DNA of 64,000 nt from Adineta vaga (taxonomy: Eukaryota > Rotifera), in contig CP075495.1 in NCBI GenBank assembly GCA_021613535.1, positions 5,952,001-6,016,000 of the forward strand, read 5' to 3'. Under the pieces are notes generated by a model that made no database searches, was not told where the DNA came from, and saw only the letters and a program-made list of their open reading frames with translations. Positions 48,492 through 60,900 of the stretch are shown piece after piece. The number at the start of each line of letters is the position of its first letter. Within the stretch, counting starts at the first letter, position 1. The translations under genes and the position numbers were made by a program.

Positions 48492-49060
48492 TTAATCAAG
48501 ATCATCAGGTGGAATACCCAATTCTGCATCACTAAATTTCGACATATCAGGATAATGAGCATGACCTAGAAACCACGTAGGTTCTTTCATAAAACGCCAA
48601 AAAATATACCACCAAAACCAAATGGAAAGAATGAGAGCAGCATGATACATCCACATATCATAAATATGTGCTTGAGTTCGATATGGGAGAGTAAGAGCAA
48701 CTTGACCAAATGCAGGACGATAATCATGATAATTAGATCGTTCTAAAAGTTAACAATATTCATTGATTATTCAGTTGAATACATTTGAAACTGAATTCGT
48801 TTACCTTGTACAAAACTTATATTTGGATCTTCTGATTGATTTTCATATTTCGATTGAATTCCTGAATGATGACGCCAATCATGAGTTTTTCTCAATTCTG
48901 GTTCATGATGGTGACCATGGCCATGGGCATGATCGTCATGATGATCATGAGCTTTTCCTGTACCATGGTGTCCAGCTGCAGTAGTTGGTTTCGTTGATGC
49001 ATAAATTCTTGGTACGAGTCGAGATGATGATGAAAAAAGTTTCAAAATCGCCCGATTCAT
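48492..49060 (-). CDS. NDUFB2: NADH dehydrogenase 1 beta subcomplex subunit 2 (complex I)
   Basis: 168 residues, two exons (48805-49060, 48492-48742). The C-terminal half carries the NDUFB2 hallmarks: a Trp-rich membrane span (LILSIWFWWYIFWRF), then GHAHYPDMSKFSDAELG and the terminal IPPDDLD, matching IPPDDED at the end of the human subunit. The N-terminus looks like a mitochondrial presequence (MNRAILKLFSSSSRLVPR) followed by an unusual His/Asp/Gly tract (HDHHDDHAHGHGHHH). NDUFB2 is an accessory subunit of the membrane arm of complex I. It is longer than the human protein (105 residues) mainly because of the His-rich insert. About 500 bases separate it from the ATP synthase gene; the spacer shows no exon. 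Confidence 0.9.
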
Positions 49061-49266
49061 TTTTTATTTAACTTTTTAATCTAAAATAAACCGAAAAAAA
49101 GAAATGAAATCTAATTTTATAAACTTTTATGTTTGTTTCTTTCTTCTTTTCTAAGTATATATGTATAAATTATACGTTTTTACTAAGATGCAAAAGACAA
49201 AAAAAAGAGAGTGAAACAAAGAAACTGAAGAAGAAGAAGAAATCGGGTTTGAAGTTATAATTTCAT

Positions 49267-50752
49267 CTAAGCCGTTCTTGGTAATGTACCAAGTCCAATT
49301 GAATTTGAATAAGCTTCAAGTAATTCAGATGTTTGTTTCTTAGCTAAATAATTGCGTGTATCATTAATCCAGGATTGTGCTACATTACGAGGTTCACCTG
49401 ATAATAATTGCATTAGACGTAATGCATTATACCATTGATTATGTTCTAAATATGATTGAACATAATTTAAAATTGTAAATGTACTTAATTGATTGAGATC
49501 AATGGCATCATCAGTTAAAATTGAATCATCACGTTGTCGAACAATTAATAAACTTTGTAAATAGGAAAGAAAATAATTCCATAAAGAATTATGTTCATTG
49601 TCGATTAATGCTAAACGACGACATAATTTATTGACATGAGAAAAACGTTCACGTAAGACTTCTTCATTCGTTACAGGTAAATCATCGGATTTTAATTCAT
49701 TTAAAAGTATATGAACAAACTTTTCATTAGGAACTATTTTTGAAATAACATCAATATCATCTGCTGTTGTTTTACCATGAACAATTTGATTGAGAATATT
49801 CTGAGCTTGAATCCATAATTGTTGTGCTTGACGGCCACGTTGTTGACTATCATAATTTGCTTCAATTGCTTGTTCAATAGCGTGTAAACGATCTAAAGTT
49901 GATCGTAATTGATTTTGTAAATTTAAATTAATCTTTATTGATTCATTTTCAAGTTGTTTTTCATATTCACGTGCCCATTCTTGATATTGTCGTGAAAGAA
50001 CATCAGCTAAATATTGTGTTAATGCTTGATGTTGTAAAACAATTTCATATTTTAATTGTTCATCAAATTGTTGACGAAGATTTTTTTCATAAGACTTCAA
50101 TTCTTCGGTTAATTGTTCTGTGGTTTTTTCGACACGTTGAAGGACACGTTCTTCAACAAGTCGATCAATATCGGACCGAGCAACTTCGACACCGGCTTTG
50201 ATGGAATCCGATTCATTAATACGCATACGTGCAATATCATTTTGAAGTTTAACAATACGACGATGTGCATGAACTAATAAAGCTTGTAAATCTTCATGTG
50301 TTAATTGTGTGGGATTTTTACCAGCTAAACTTGGAAACATAGTTTCAATTTCTTTTTGAAAAGATTTTGTTGCTTCATCGATATACGTTCGAAAGTTTTT
50401 TACAAATGTCGATGTTGTATATTGTTTATGTAATTCTTGATATTTTTCATCAAGTTTCTTTTCTTCAGGATGAATTTGACCATTTGTTGCTGTTGTATAG
50501 TCAACTAATTTATCTTTCCATTCACGAAGTTTTTCTGTTACTTTTTCATAAGATGTTTTCACTTGTTCTTGTAATTGTTCTGCTTTTTTCCATGTTTCAT
50601 GATCCGAAGTAGAAATATGAGGATTATCAATTAAAGTTTTCATATGTGAAATATGTTCACGTGCAGCTGCTAAAGCATCATCCATTTGAGTAGATAAAGG
50701 TGCAAATAATTGACTGATTTCTTCTTCGAGTCTAAATGAAATGAAAATATCG

Positions 50753-50783
<31 letters not shown>

Positions 50784-51886
50784 GAAAGTATTCGTTTGAT
50801 TTACTTTTTGTATTTATCTTGAGGGATAGGTGGTGGAACGCCCATTTCTCCAGGTTCTTCCACAAAGACTGGATCACCAATTTTACCGGATAGTTCACCG
50901 GATTGACCTTTGGGTAAGGTGGGTAAAGCATCTTTGACAGTTTCTTTGACAATATGTGTTGCATCTTGAACTTGTTCTTTAGCATGTGCTAAATTCTTTT
51001 TCAATCCTGCTGTATCGGGTAATGCATCACGAACTGTATGAACAGCATCTTTAACCTGAAAATAACGTATAAAACAACAAAAGTTGATTGATGTTCATCG
51101 AAGAAGCAATATAAAAATTTTTACCTGATCAGTAGCTTCAGTAACAATGCCTTTAATTTTACTTTGATCTGTTAATTTATCTGATGCCTTATTAATCGCA
51201 TCTTTAGCCTGTTCACCAGCTTTTTTTAATGTATTTTTATCGGGTAATTTATCCAAAACATTGTTGGTTGTATCTTTGACTTGTTCTCCAAGTTTTTTAA
51301 TTTGATCTTTAGCCGATATTTTATCTTTGACATAAGCGAGATCAGGTAATTTGTCTGTTATAACTTTCGTTATTGGTTTTTGTCGTCCTAAAATAGGATC
51401 AATCACTTGATCAATACCACCTAAAACTGTTGAAGTATATGGAATGGTCGATTCAAGTTGACGACGAAACGAATCATTTTCATATTCAGCATAGACTAAT
51501 GTTGCTGCAACACCAAGAGTAACACCATAGATAATAGTTTTAACTATTGAGCTAGTACTACTTCCAGACTTTCGACCAGAAGGCGGACTTGTGCTTTGTG
51601 ATGAAGGAGGTATATAAGAAGATGTTGGACTAGTCGTCGTTTTATATGGATTATTCGTTCGATCGATCGGTGCATTAAATGATGGTCTCGCTGCAGCTGT
51701 TTGTGTTTTCAATGTAGATGAAGGATTATTAATAGCATATTGAGTTGTATTTGAACCTGGTGTTGATTTTGTTGAAGCAGTTGTACCCGTACCAGGTGAA
51801 GCAGGCGTTTGTTGCCATCGCTTATTGACCAGAAGGAAGTTTAAAACTGATGGCTGAGAACGAGGCAAATGAGCTGCACGAAGCAT
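49267..51886 (-). CDS. IMMT/MIC60: MICOS complex subunit MIC60 (mitofilin), with LEA-like segment
   Basis: 825 residues in three exons (51125-51886, 50805-51055, 49267-50731). Order: mitochondrial presequence and Ser/Thr/Pro-rich matrix part (1-112), one inner-membrane span (about 114-132), a Lys/Asp/Ala-rich amphipathic segment (about 173-330), long coiled coil (about 345-650), and the conserved mitofilin C-terminus (NKLCRRLALIDNEHNSLWNY, then FLSYLQSLL and GEPRNVAQSWINDTR). MIC60 shapes crista junctions. The middle segment repeats motifs such as GEQVKDTTNNVLDKL, GEQAKDAINKASDKL and KEQVQDATHIVKETV, resembling group 3 LEA proteins. A TA microsatellite lies in intron 2. The identification rests on the C-terminal domain, which is very similar to animal mitofilin. 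Confidence 0.95.
50753..50779. repeat. (TA)n microsatellite in MIC60 intron 2
   Basis: About thirteen TA units. Confidence 0.85.
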
Positions 51887-53229
51887 CGATTAAAACTAAT
51901 TTTGAATTAAAAATGCTATGTAAAAAAGTCTGAAACAAAGATGGAAAATTTTTGGAACAAAATCAATCGTTGGTTGACTGAAAAATAATAAACTTGGTGA
52001 CTTATTATTATTTTTCTCTACTCCCATACAAGCGACGGCCATCTTGAGATAGACTTAGACTTCTCCAATCATAATTTTGCTCATCAACTCAAACTTTCGT
52101 ATTATGACGAATAATCAACTTCAATAGTGTTTTTTCATATACAGTAAATAATTAGTTCACATTTTTAATACGAAAACATCAATATTCGAACATTATTTCA
52201 TCATAGATGTCACCAGACAAACATGCAAATGTACGAGTCGCTGGTGTGCGTATTATTCAATTTGCTATTATATTCATTACTAAATTCTATTTCATTGTTT
52301 TAGTATTGAAAGAATATCTGAGGTATTACTAATTAATCGATGGTCTTCGACAAAGTTTCTGATAATGAGAATTACCATTACATTTCTTTTTAACTTGAAA
52401 GTTAGTTCAATTATTTATTTTCTCAAAATAATATGCGATAAAATAAATAAAAGATCTTCTATTCCACTGAAATGCATAAAAAACGTTATGCGACTTAAGA
52501 TTGCGATGAAACATACATCGTCTATTAATCAATTCAAGAACATCATATCTATCGATTACTTCTCCAAAGACAATCTATTAATAAAGAAAGCGAGTTTATA
52601 TAATGAAAATGATAATAATTCGAAAAATACGTTTGGCTGATCTAACGATGAAGTTATTTCACCAGCTAGAACAAAGAAAAGTAAATGCTCTGATTATTTT
52701 ATTCTTAGAAAAGTTTTTACCTTCTAAATATTGCTTGGGAATCAAAACCCCGTCGTCCTGTGCAAATTGATCGAGAATAAACTAAAAAGAAAATATCAAA
52801 TAAATAACTAATTTAACATCATTAGAGAACAAAACTGTTTTCGTTATTTCTAAACAATATCATATCTTAATGACATCGATTACTAGAGCATAGTTTAATT
52901 CCTTTTTTGCTTTTCGTCATTAAAAACTACATAACTTGCGAGAGATTCGAATAAAATCAATGAACAACAACTTACCAAATGTTAGTGGTGCTGTGTCATC
53001 GAGTAGCTAGAAAAATATACGAAACATCGTAGAAGTGTTTTTCAAACAAGTATATCCACATATCTTGATGACTATCGCATTGAACGATTTTCCATTGATT
53101 TGAATGCCAAGATAACAGTATTTAGTTTGTTAAACCTGAAGCATGCATTTTTCAATAACGATATGAGATTAAGCAAATTCTGAAACACTTACTACTGAAA
53201 TATTTATGTATTTCATCATTCTTATCTTT
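51887..53229. other. Gene-poor AT-rich region
   Basis: No convincing exon. Short open frames (52206-52350, 52365-52640) are Lys/Asn/Ile-rich, as expected by chance in AT-rich DNA. It includes the MIC60 promoter at its left end. Confidence 0.5.
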
Positions 53230-53520
53230 CAGCATGATTCCGAGTTTTTCTTATCCCAGCTCGGTCGTTCCGACCTGCGGAACCGACTGAAACTATGGGG
53301 AAAATTCTGATTTTTCGGCACAATTCACCAGGATCCATTCAAAATCCGCCTAAATACCGTACTGCGAAACCTACCATATTCCAACGGCAGAAATTCTCAG
53401 GAAACATCGTTTTCCTGTAGAACAGAACTGACTTTTCGACAATAACTCACTTCATAAATGATGAAAAATCATATTTTGGAAGTTTTTTGGATCCACAAGT
53501 TCTCATCCGTTTCCGACCGG
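53230..53520. mobile_element. GC-richer block with inverted repeat, possible small non-autonomous element
   Basis: About 290 bases whose composition is clearly richer in G and C than the flanks, without a convincing open frame. It includes a near-palindrome at 53251-53286 (GGTCGTTCCG ... CGGAACCGAC). No terminal inverted repeats or target-site duplication could be defined by eye, so calling it an element is inference. Confidence 0.3.
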
Positions 53521-54773
53521 CCGATCTGGTAATTTCTATCAGCATTTTTTTAATTTCATTAGCTGTTGTATCTAATTCAACTTCATTGACAATGAATGGT
53601 GGTGGTGAAAATGACGAAGGTAAACTTTTCTATAAAGAATATAAAAACAACATAGTTCGATCAGAGATGCTTAATCTATTTGTCTATTTAGGCGCGCGTT
53701 GAGGAGAACTGACTGTCTCTGAGAAAGTTTTTGATCGTATTGTTGAATAAAAACGTATTTTTCAGTTTTTTTCTTAGCGATAAGTTTTGTAAAAAAATCA
53801 TTCGCACACGTGCAAATTCTACACTTCTCTATACTCGAAACTGTTTTTTTCTTCGAGTGACTGTTATCTTATATGAGGACTACTTCTTTTCATTGAAATA
53901 TATAATGTAAAACGTTTTCTATTAGAAATTTACTGGATAATGAAATATTTTATTTGTGGGGAAATTTTCTGAATGAATTCTTTCGCTTTGGAAGTTTTTC
54001 CATTTTAATGACAATAATTCATATAAATTAACATTATGCTATGTTACCTCGCAGAATTAATTGAAGTATGAGAAGTCAATTACTTGCAATATCCTTATCG
54101 CTATTCGAATCGATCATTTCAACCGTATGATTATGATCAGCTGGTAAAAAACTGTTTGATTCAGATGTTGATACGTTGTCTATATATGAAAATAATTCCC
54201 GGTCTATCGATCTCGCCTTTCGATTTTGCTGTACGCCAGACAAGAAATGAAGATAAAAGATAAGAAATATAGAAACATCGATCCTTACTCATTCATAATT
54301 ATAAACAAGATTGAAGTCACCATTCATTCTAGATGAGCGCTAAGAAAAAATCCTTTGTTTGACATAGATGTTTAATGAACTAATAACAAAATTCACAAAA
54401 CCGTGACTGACATTTTACTTCATGGTGACATCTATTTTGAAAATCGAAACATGAAACATATAGCAGTGTATAATTTTAACTGTACTATATGAACTAGTGT
54501 TGAGATTATGTGTTCTGACTTTCTTAATCATTGTGAACAAATTGAAGACCAATAGTTTTGATAGATAAAGGCTCTCTCTACAATACCAAACACTTTTTTC
54601 TCTTGAGTTAAATTTTACTGAGAAACTTTTCTAGTCACGTTTTGCAATATAATGGGCAGCAAGAGCTATACAAAATGAAGTCCATATTTATATTCACAAG
54701 ATCTACATAAATAAATGATCAATAGATTAACATTAACATCCTATTATCTTTCTCGTGACGACGACTTCGATTA
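53521..54773. other. Gene-poor spacer
   Basis: A plus-strand frame from 53487 to about 53618 reads LVISISIFLISLAVVSNS then MNGGGENDEG before a GT donor and looks mildly coding, but nothing follows it. Otherwise nothing visible. Confidence 0.4.
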
Positions 54774-55562
54774 GAAGCAATTATTATTATTATCATTATA
54801 TTTAGCGTGCTCACGTGTGAAGCTAGTTTTCAGGTTATAATGGAAGGTGTTCGTTCTGTTGTTGAAGATATTAGTTATTTTCGAAATGTAAGTGACTATG
54901 TATATGAAAAACTTTCGGTTGATATTAATCCAGCAGCAATATCAATTATGTTTATAACAGTTGATAAATTCTTTTATTTCCTAAAATGTAACTACAAACT
55001 TTGTCTTCTATGGAAGTAATTAAAATTGTTTTGATGATGTTATGCTATCGTGTTTCGACACCTATCATGTCGGCACTTGCTGCTGATCATCGAAATGATA
55101 TTGTAGCAATATTAGCAGCATTAATATTTAGGATTATTGGTGAGATTAGTGAAGATGAAGACAACACTTTATCTCCTTATCGGCTCTAAAGCTATAGATG
55201 GTAAAATTAAACCAAGAGGACTTTCACTAATTGATCTAGTTCGTTAGTAACTAACAGCATAATTTGTTGGATTCCGCAAGTTCTTGATCAGTATCTTCAC
55301 AGTTTTCTCTTTATCAATTTCTGCTGAGTATTTATATTTTTCTTTCTAGTCCATATTCGTAATTTAACTGGTTATACTGCACCTTGTCATTTTCTTCAAC
55401 AATTAACTTGAATCGCATTTCATCATTTACATTTTCTACGCAAAATCGATCCCGTTCGTGCGTATTATTTTGTTACACATTTTCTTGCTAGAAATCAACT
55501 CGAACAAAAATTAGAAGCATTACTATAGATGTTGAACGTGATTTCTTTTATCAAATTGTGAA
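54774..55562 (+). pseudogene. Broken cation-diffusion-facilitator (CDF/MTP-type) metal transporter
   Basis: Fragments of a CDF transporter occur in order on the plus strand. They include VIMEGVRSVVEDISYF (TM region), LAADHRNDIVAILAALIF (the conserved DHRND motif of the CDF family), and after a gap IRNLTGYTAPCHFLQQLT and IDPVRAYYFVTHFLA (the C-terminal cytoplasmic domain). An in-frame TGA sits between the last two, a TAG and frame change precede DVERDFFYQI, one intron lacks a usable donor, and the last membrane helix is missing. CDF proteins export Zn/Mn/Fe. The MTP-like C-domain is more like fungal, plant or bacterial members than animal ZnT proteins. N-terminal helices are not found upstream. 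Confidence 0.75.
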
Positions 55563-55873
55563 AATACAAATACGAATACTAATAACTGCAATGAAATTAA
55601 TGATCAAGATTATCAATTGATTACAGCTGTCTAATGACGCCAGCCAAGGTTGTTCAAATAAATACATATTTTTACGTCGAATTTTCCCCACTCGCTAATA
55701 TATTAGTAGTACAAGGTCTTACTTTTAACTGATTCTTACGCTTGATTAAATATGACCATTTTATTGTATCAGTTTACTTTTTTCGTCATTCATGTTTACT
55801 CAACAAGGGTCTTTATTTTTTAGAAAAAATTTCTGTTTCTCTCTATTTGGATAACATCAATAGTAACAAATAT

Positions 55874-57733
55874 ATGAATACAGAAGTATCAAATTCGAAT
55901 GATTTGGCATTGGATGCGATTGATATAAAGAAAACTTCGGATGATATTGAACCAACCGCAGAAGAGCTCAACACTTTAGAACACATTTCTGATCGTCTTC
56001 CCTTAGTTGCATGGTTAATTGTTCTATGTGAATTATGTGAACGTTTTGCATACTATGGTATATCAGGACCATTTCAAAATTATATTCAATTTCCAGTACC
56101 TGGTCCTAATGATACACAACCAGGTGCACTTGATCGTGGTCATCAAACAGCTACATTATTGACCACATTCTTTCAATTTTTCTGTTATTTAACACCCATT
56201 GCTGGTGCGATTATTGCTGATCAATTTTGGGGCAAATACAAAACAATATGTGTAGCATGTATGATCTATATTATGGGTCTTCTGATACTTGTTTTAACAA
56301 GTATACCAAATTCAATCAAAACTGGTTTTGCTTTGCCAGGTCTTGTAATTGCTATGATTGTCATAGGAATTGGAACAGGTGGTGTAAAAAGCAATGTTAG
56401 TCCATTGATGGCTGATCAATATACAAGAAAAACACCAATAATTAAAGGTACAATGAATAGTTTTAAAAAAGATATGACGAGTATACAACATCTTTTTTTT
56501 ATCTCCATTTTAGAAATTCGTGGTAAAAAGAAAATAATCGATCCAAAAATGTAATTAAATCTCTAATCTATTTCACATTTCATAAACGAATATGTATATA
56601 TATATATATATATTTCTCATAGAACTATGCAATCTTTATTTAATTGGTTTTATTGGGCTATTAATTTAGGTGCATTATCATCGATTCTAACGACTAGTAT
56701 TGAAAAACATCATTCATTTTGGTTAGCATATCTTATTCCATTGATTGTCTTCATTGGTTCAATCGTTATTCTATTAATTGGACGACATAAATACATTCGT
56801 GTACAACCAACTGGTTCATTACTTGTTCAAGCATTTCATGTAATTAGAACAGCACTGCAAATGCGTCGAAAATTAGGTCGACAAGATCATATCAAACATT
56901 TTTTAGATTATGCAAAAGAAATTCCGTCATCGACTAGATATGAAGAAACAGAAACGAACATGAATCAATTTATCGAAGATTTGAAACAAATCATTCGTAT
57001 ATGTCGAGTATTTGCATTCTATCCATTTTATGTCATTTGTTATAATCAATTAACAGGAAATTTAATATCACAAGCAGCACAAATGAATGTTGGTAAGAAG
57101 TTTTCCTATTCGAAAAAGAAAATATCAATTTTCATCTGAATTTTTATCAATTTAGGTTCATTGCCTAATGATATTCTACTAAATATTGATCCACTTGTGT
57201 TAATTATATTTATTCCAATATTTGAAAAAATTATCTATCCGTCACTAAGACGATATCGTATCAATTTTAAACCTATGTTTCGTATTACTTGTGGATTTAT
57301 CTTTGCATCGCTTTCAATGGCATGGACAGCTTTTGTCCAACATTTAATTTATTCAACTGGACCAAATTATTCCTTCACTGCAAAACCTTGTTCAACATGT
57401 CAAAAACATAATAATATCAGTGTTGCTTGGCAAATTCCATCCTATTTTTTAATAGCTGTCTCAGAAATCTTTGCACAAATTACAGGTTTAGAATATGCCT
57501 ATACGCATGCACCAGTATCAATGAAATCAATCATACTCTCATTGTTTTTATTAACATCAGCGATTGGTAGTGCATTGAATTTTGCACTTCTACCAATTAC
57601 AGTTGATCCAAAATTAATATGGATGTATACATCATTAGCAATAGTTGCATTCGTAATTGGCATTATATTTTATATAGTCTTTCGTCATGAAGATACACCA
57701 AACGAGTCAGTAGAATCGACAGTATCAACTTAA
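55874..57733 (+). CDS. PTR2-like: Fungal-type PTR2 proton-coupled di/tripeptide transporter (POT family)
   Basis: 552 residues in four exons (55874-56447, 56514-56550, 56623-57092, 57156-57733). The N-terminal signature ELCERFAYYGISGPFQNYIQ is the one found in fungal PTR2 proteins; animal SLC15 transporters have ERFSYYGM there and a large extracellular domain that is absent here. Other POT features are FFQFFCYLTPIAGAIIADQF, IGTGGVKSNVSPLMADQY and FYWAINLGAL. About 12 hydrophobic spans are visible. POT carriers import di- and tripeptides with H+. The fourth exon ends FRHEDTPNESVESTVST. Exon 2 is only 37 bases. The ATG at 55874 follows an upstream in-frame stretch from 55742 that does not look like protein. 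I infer horizontal acquisition from fungi with later gain of short introns. Confidence 0.88.
56594..56612. repeat. (TA)n microsatellite in PTR2-like intron 2
   Basis: About nine TA units in the 72-base intron. Confidence 0.8.
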
Positions 57734-57901
57734 TTTGATTTGTTTCATGAGTAATGTAATTTTTGTTGAATTAAAACTTCTGTCAAGAAAAAAAACGAAT
57801 GTCTGTTTCCTATTTGAACGATTAGAAAACGATGTTTATAATTAAAACACACATCATAAACACTTTTTTTTAAATTAAACTAGAAAACAAACAGAATTTT
57901 A

Positions 57902-60900
57902 CTAAAAACCATAATTCCATTTTGCTTCTTGTGCTACTTGTCTTACAGTATAGCAAATAATTTGGTCACCTTTTTGAAATTTAATGTCATGATTTGCAAA
58001 TGACAAACCGCATTCAGCACCTTTCCTTACTGATTGTACATCATCACGAACATGTTTCAATGATGATAAAGTATCTATTCAAAGAAAATAATTTTAGTTT
58101 TTTTCTACAAAATAAAGTAAAAAAAGTAATTTATTTGTACCTCGGTGAATAATTTGTCCATTACGAATGAGTTTAAATAATTGTTTTTTTTCTAAAATAC
58201 CATCTGTAACACGACAACCAGCAACAGGAATCTTCTTATTACGTTCATTGATATCAAATGTTTGTAAAACATCAGCACAACCGGTTTGAACATCTTCTTC
58301 TGTTGATGGAATACGTTTTGTTAATTCATCTTTGATATCATTTAACATATGATAAATAACATTAAATGTACGAATAGGAACATGTTTTCGACTAGCTTCA
58401 AGTGCTATTGTTTGATTAATATTTGTATTAAATGCATAGATTGTAGCTACGAAGAAAAACTAACAAAGTTTAGTTCAAGATGATTGATTTATGTAATTAA
58501 AAGCATTGAAGTAGAATTATTTCGTATTAATCATGGATGATGTGATACTTTAAGGGTTGATTTAATCCATGTGTCAAGATATACATCGATTGAATTATTC
58601 CTATAGAAGTAATCAACCAATTTATTCTTAATTTTATCATCTATCTTTATTCGTGAATGAGTTCTATTAGACTATACAAACCATTGAAAAGTTCAGCTGC
58701 TTCTAAATCATCTTCATTAACAGAACCAACAGCAGCATCAATTACATCCAATGGACATCGCGTATCATTGTACATATTAATAATCTTTGTTAATGCTTCC
58801 AAAGTACCAAAAACATCCGCTACAATAGATTTGAGATTGTACATCATTGGATTAATTAACTATATATGTCAACTTACTTTTAAGTAAAATAGAATATTTT
58901 AGTTTTTCTTCTTTATCTTCTATATGTTGACCTGAACCTTTATCACGTTTACGAAATATAATACCTAATTCTCGACGACGTTGAAGTTCTGCGCTATAAG
59001 AACAAAAGCAAGAACTTTTCTTCATTCAGTAAATATTTTCTGTTTCCTAACCGATATTTTTGTAAATGTTCTTCATGTTTTTGTGTTACAGCAACAACAT
59101 CAATTTCCATTTTCTTTGCAGTTTCATCTGCTTTACGTTGAGTCGCAATTCGATTAGCTAAATTCTATTTCAATTACAAAGAAAAACATTTTTCTTCTAT
59201 GTAACATACGAAAGAATCGAATCTTACTTCACTTTCAATTTCAAAGACTTCATCACCAGCAACTGGTAGCGTTTTCCATCCTGTTACTTGTACCGGCATA
59301 CTTAAAGTTGCTCGTTCGATTCGAACACCACGTTCATTATATAAAGCACGAACCTTAATGAATAGAAACGATTGAATCGTTAGAACAAACATTAATCGTC
59401 TCGAGATAAAACATACTCTTGCAACACTTTGACCAGCAAGTAGAATTGTACCTTTTTTCAAAACGCCACGTTGAACAAGAACAGTCGCAAGATTTCTGCA
59501 GAAGAAAAATAAACAACCGATAGATATCATATCGACCGATAAGTTCTTACCATCCAAGGTTCGCTCACCCCTTCCGTTGATTGCTATCGAATGTATTCTC
59601 ATTCTCTTCTGTATCTTCTTCATGTTTAGATTCGAGTATAGTACCTTCAACCGGACCAGTTGGATCACCATGCAATTGTTGTTGTTCAGCAACAGCTAAG
59701 ATGGATTCCAGTAATTTATCAATATTAATATTCTATAAAATACAATTTTATTAAAAAACAAAAAAGGAACGTTAGATTTAAATCTTTACTTTCAATGCTG
59801 AAATCGGTACACCAACAACATCACCACCAATGGATTCAAGTTGAATTCCATGTTCGGCAAGCATACTTTCCGTTCGTTTCTGCAATAGATACAAAACAAA
59901 CTATCAAACATAGAACTATTTTGATTTGTTTATCTTACGATGTTTGAATCAGCTTTATCAATTTTATTGATAGCAACAACAATCGGAACTAAACAGATTT
60001 GTTGTAAATTTCTTGTTCGAATGAAATAAGTCACGTATTACCTTTTGCTCTATTTGCATGCGCAATACTTTCTAATGTTTGAGGCATAACACCGTCGTCT
60101 GCAGCAACAACAAGAACAACGATATCTGTGACTTGGGCACCACGAGCACGCATTTCTGCAAAAGCTAAATGTCCAGGTGTATCAATAAATGTAATAGTCA
60201 TCGATTTGGATACAGGGACTAAAATAGGATTGAACAGTATAAAATACATCATATTACAGGATCATCAAACTAACCAATAAAGGCACCAATATGTTGTGTT
60301 ATTCCTCCAAATTCTCCTGAAACAATATTACTATTTCTTAATGCATCTAACAGACTAGTTTTTCCATGATCGACATGACCCATAATTGTAACAACAGGTG
60401 ATCGAGGTTTCAATTTCTCTTTCGATGGCATAGGTCTATCGAGAAATAAATACTTTCATTATTCTCTTTTCGAATCTAATGAAGTATAAACATACGTTCG
60501 AACAAATTTGACAACATTTGCTGTCCCCTTCTTTTTATCATTGGCAAATGGTGATGGAATAAGTCGATGTTTTCCACCACATAAATGCACAACTTCAACA
60601 ATAACATTAAAATCATCAATTTCTAAAATATAATCATATGATTAAAAAGATTCGAATCGACCTAAACTTCACAAACCTTGATTATCAGATGAATATTGAT
60701 CACCATTTTTTATATGAATAAGACAATCATATATATGATCTAGTGATAATATTTTCAATAGAATATCAATAAGGAAAAGAAGACGAATGAAAACATACCA
60801 ACATCAATACCCATTGCTTGAGCAAGTGCTTTGATTGTCATTTTATGATAGATTTCTATTATTGGTCGTTTACTTTTTGGACCATAAGATACTGGCTAAA

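Noticed and set aside
52365-52640. 91-codon plus-strand open frame
   Set aside because: Composition (Lys, Ile, Asn, Ser) matches translated AT-rich noise and no homology is visible.
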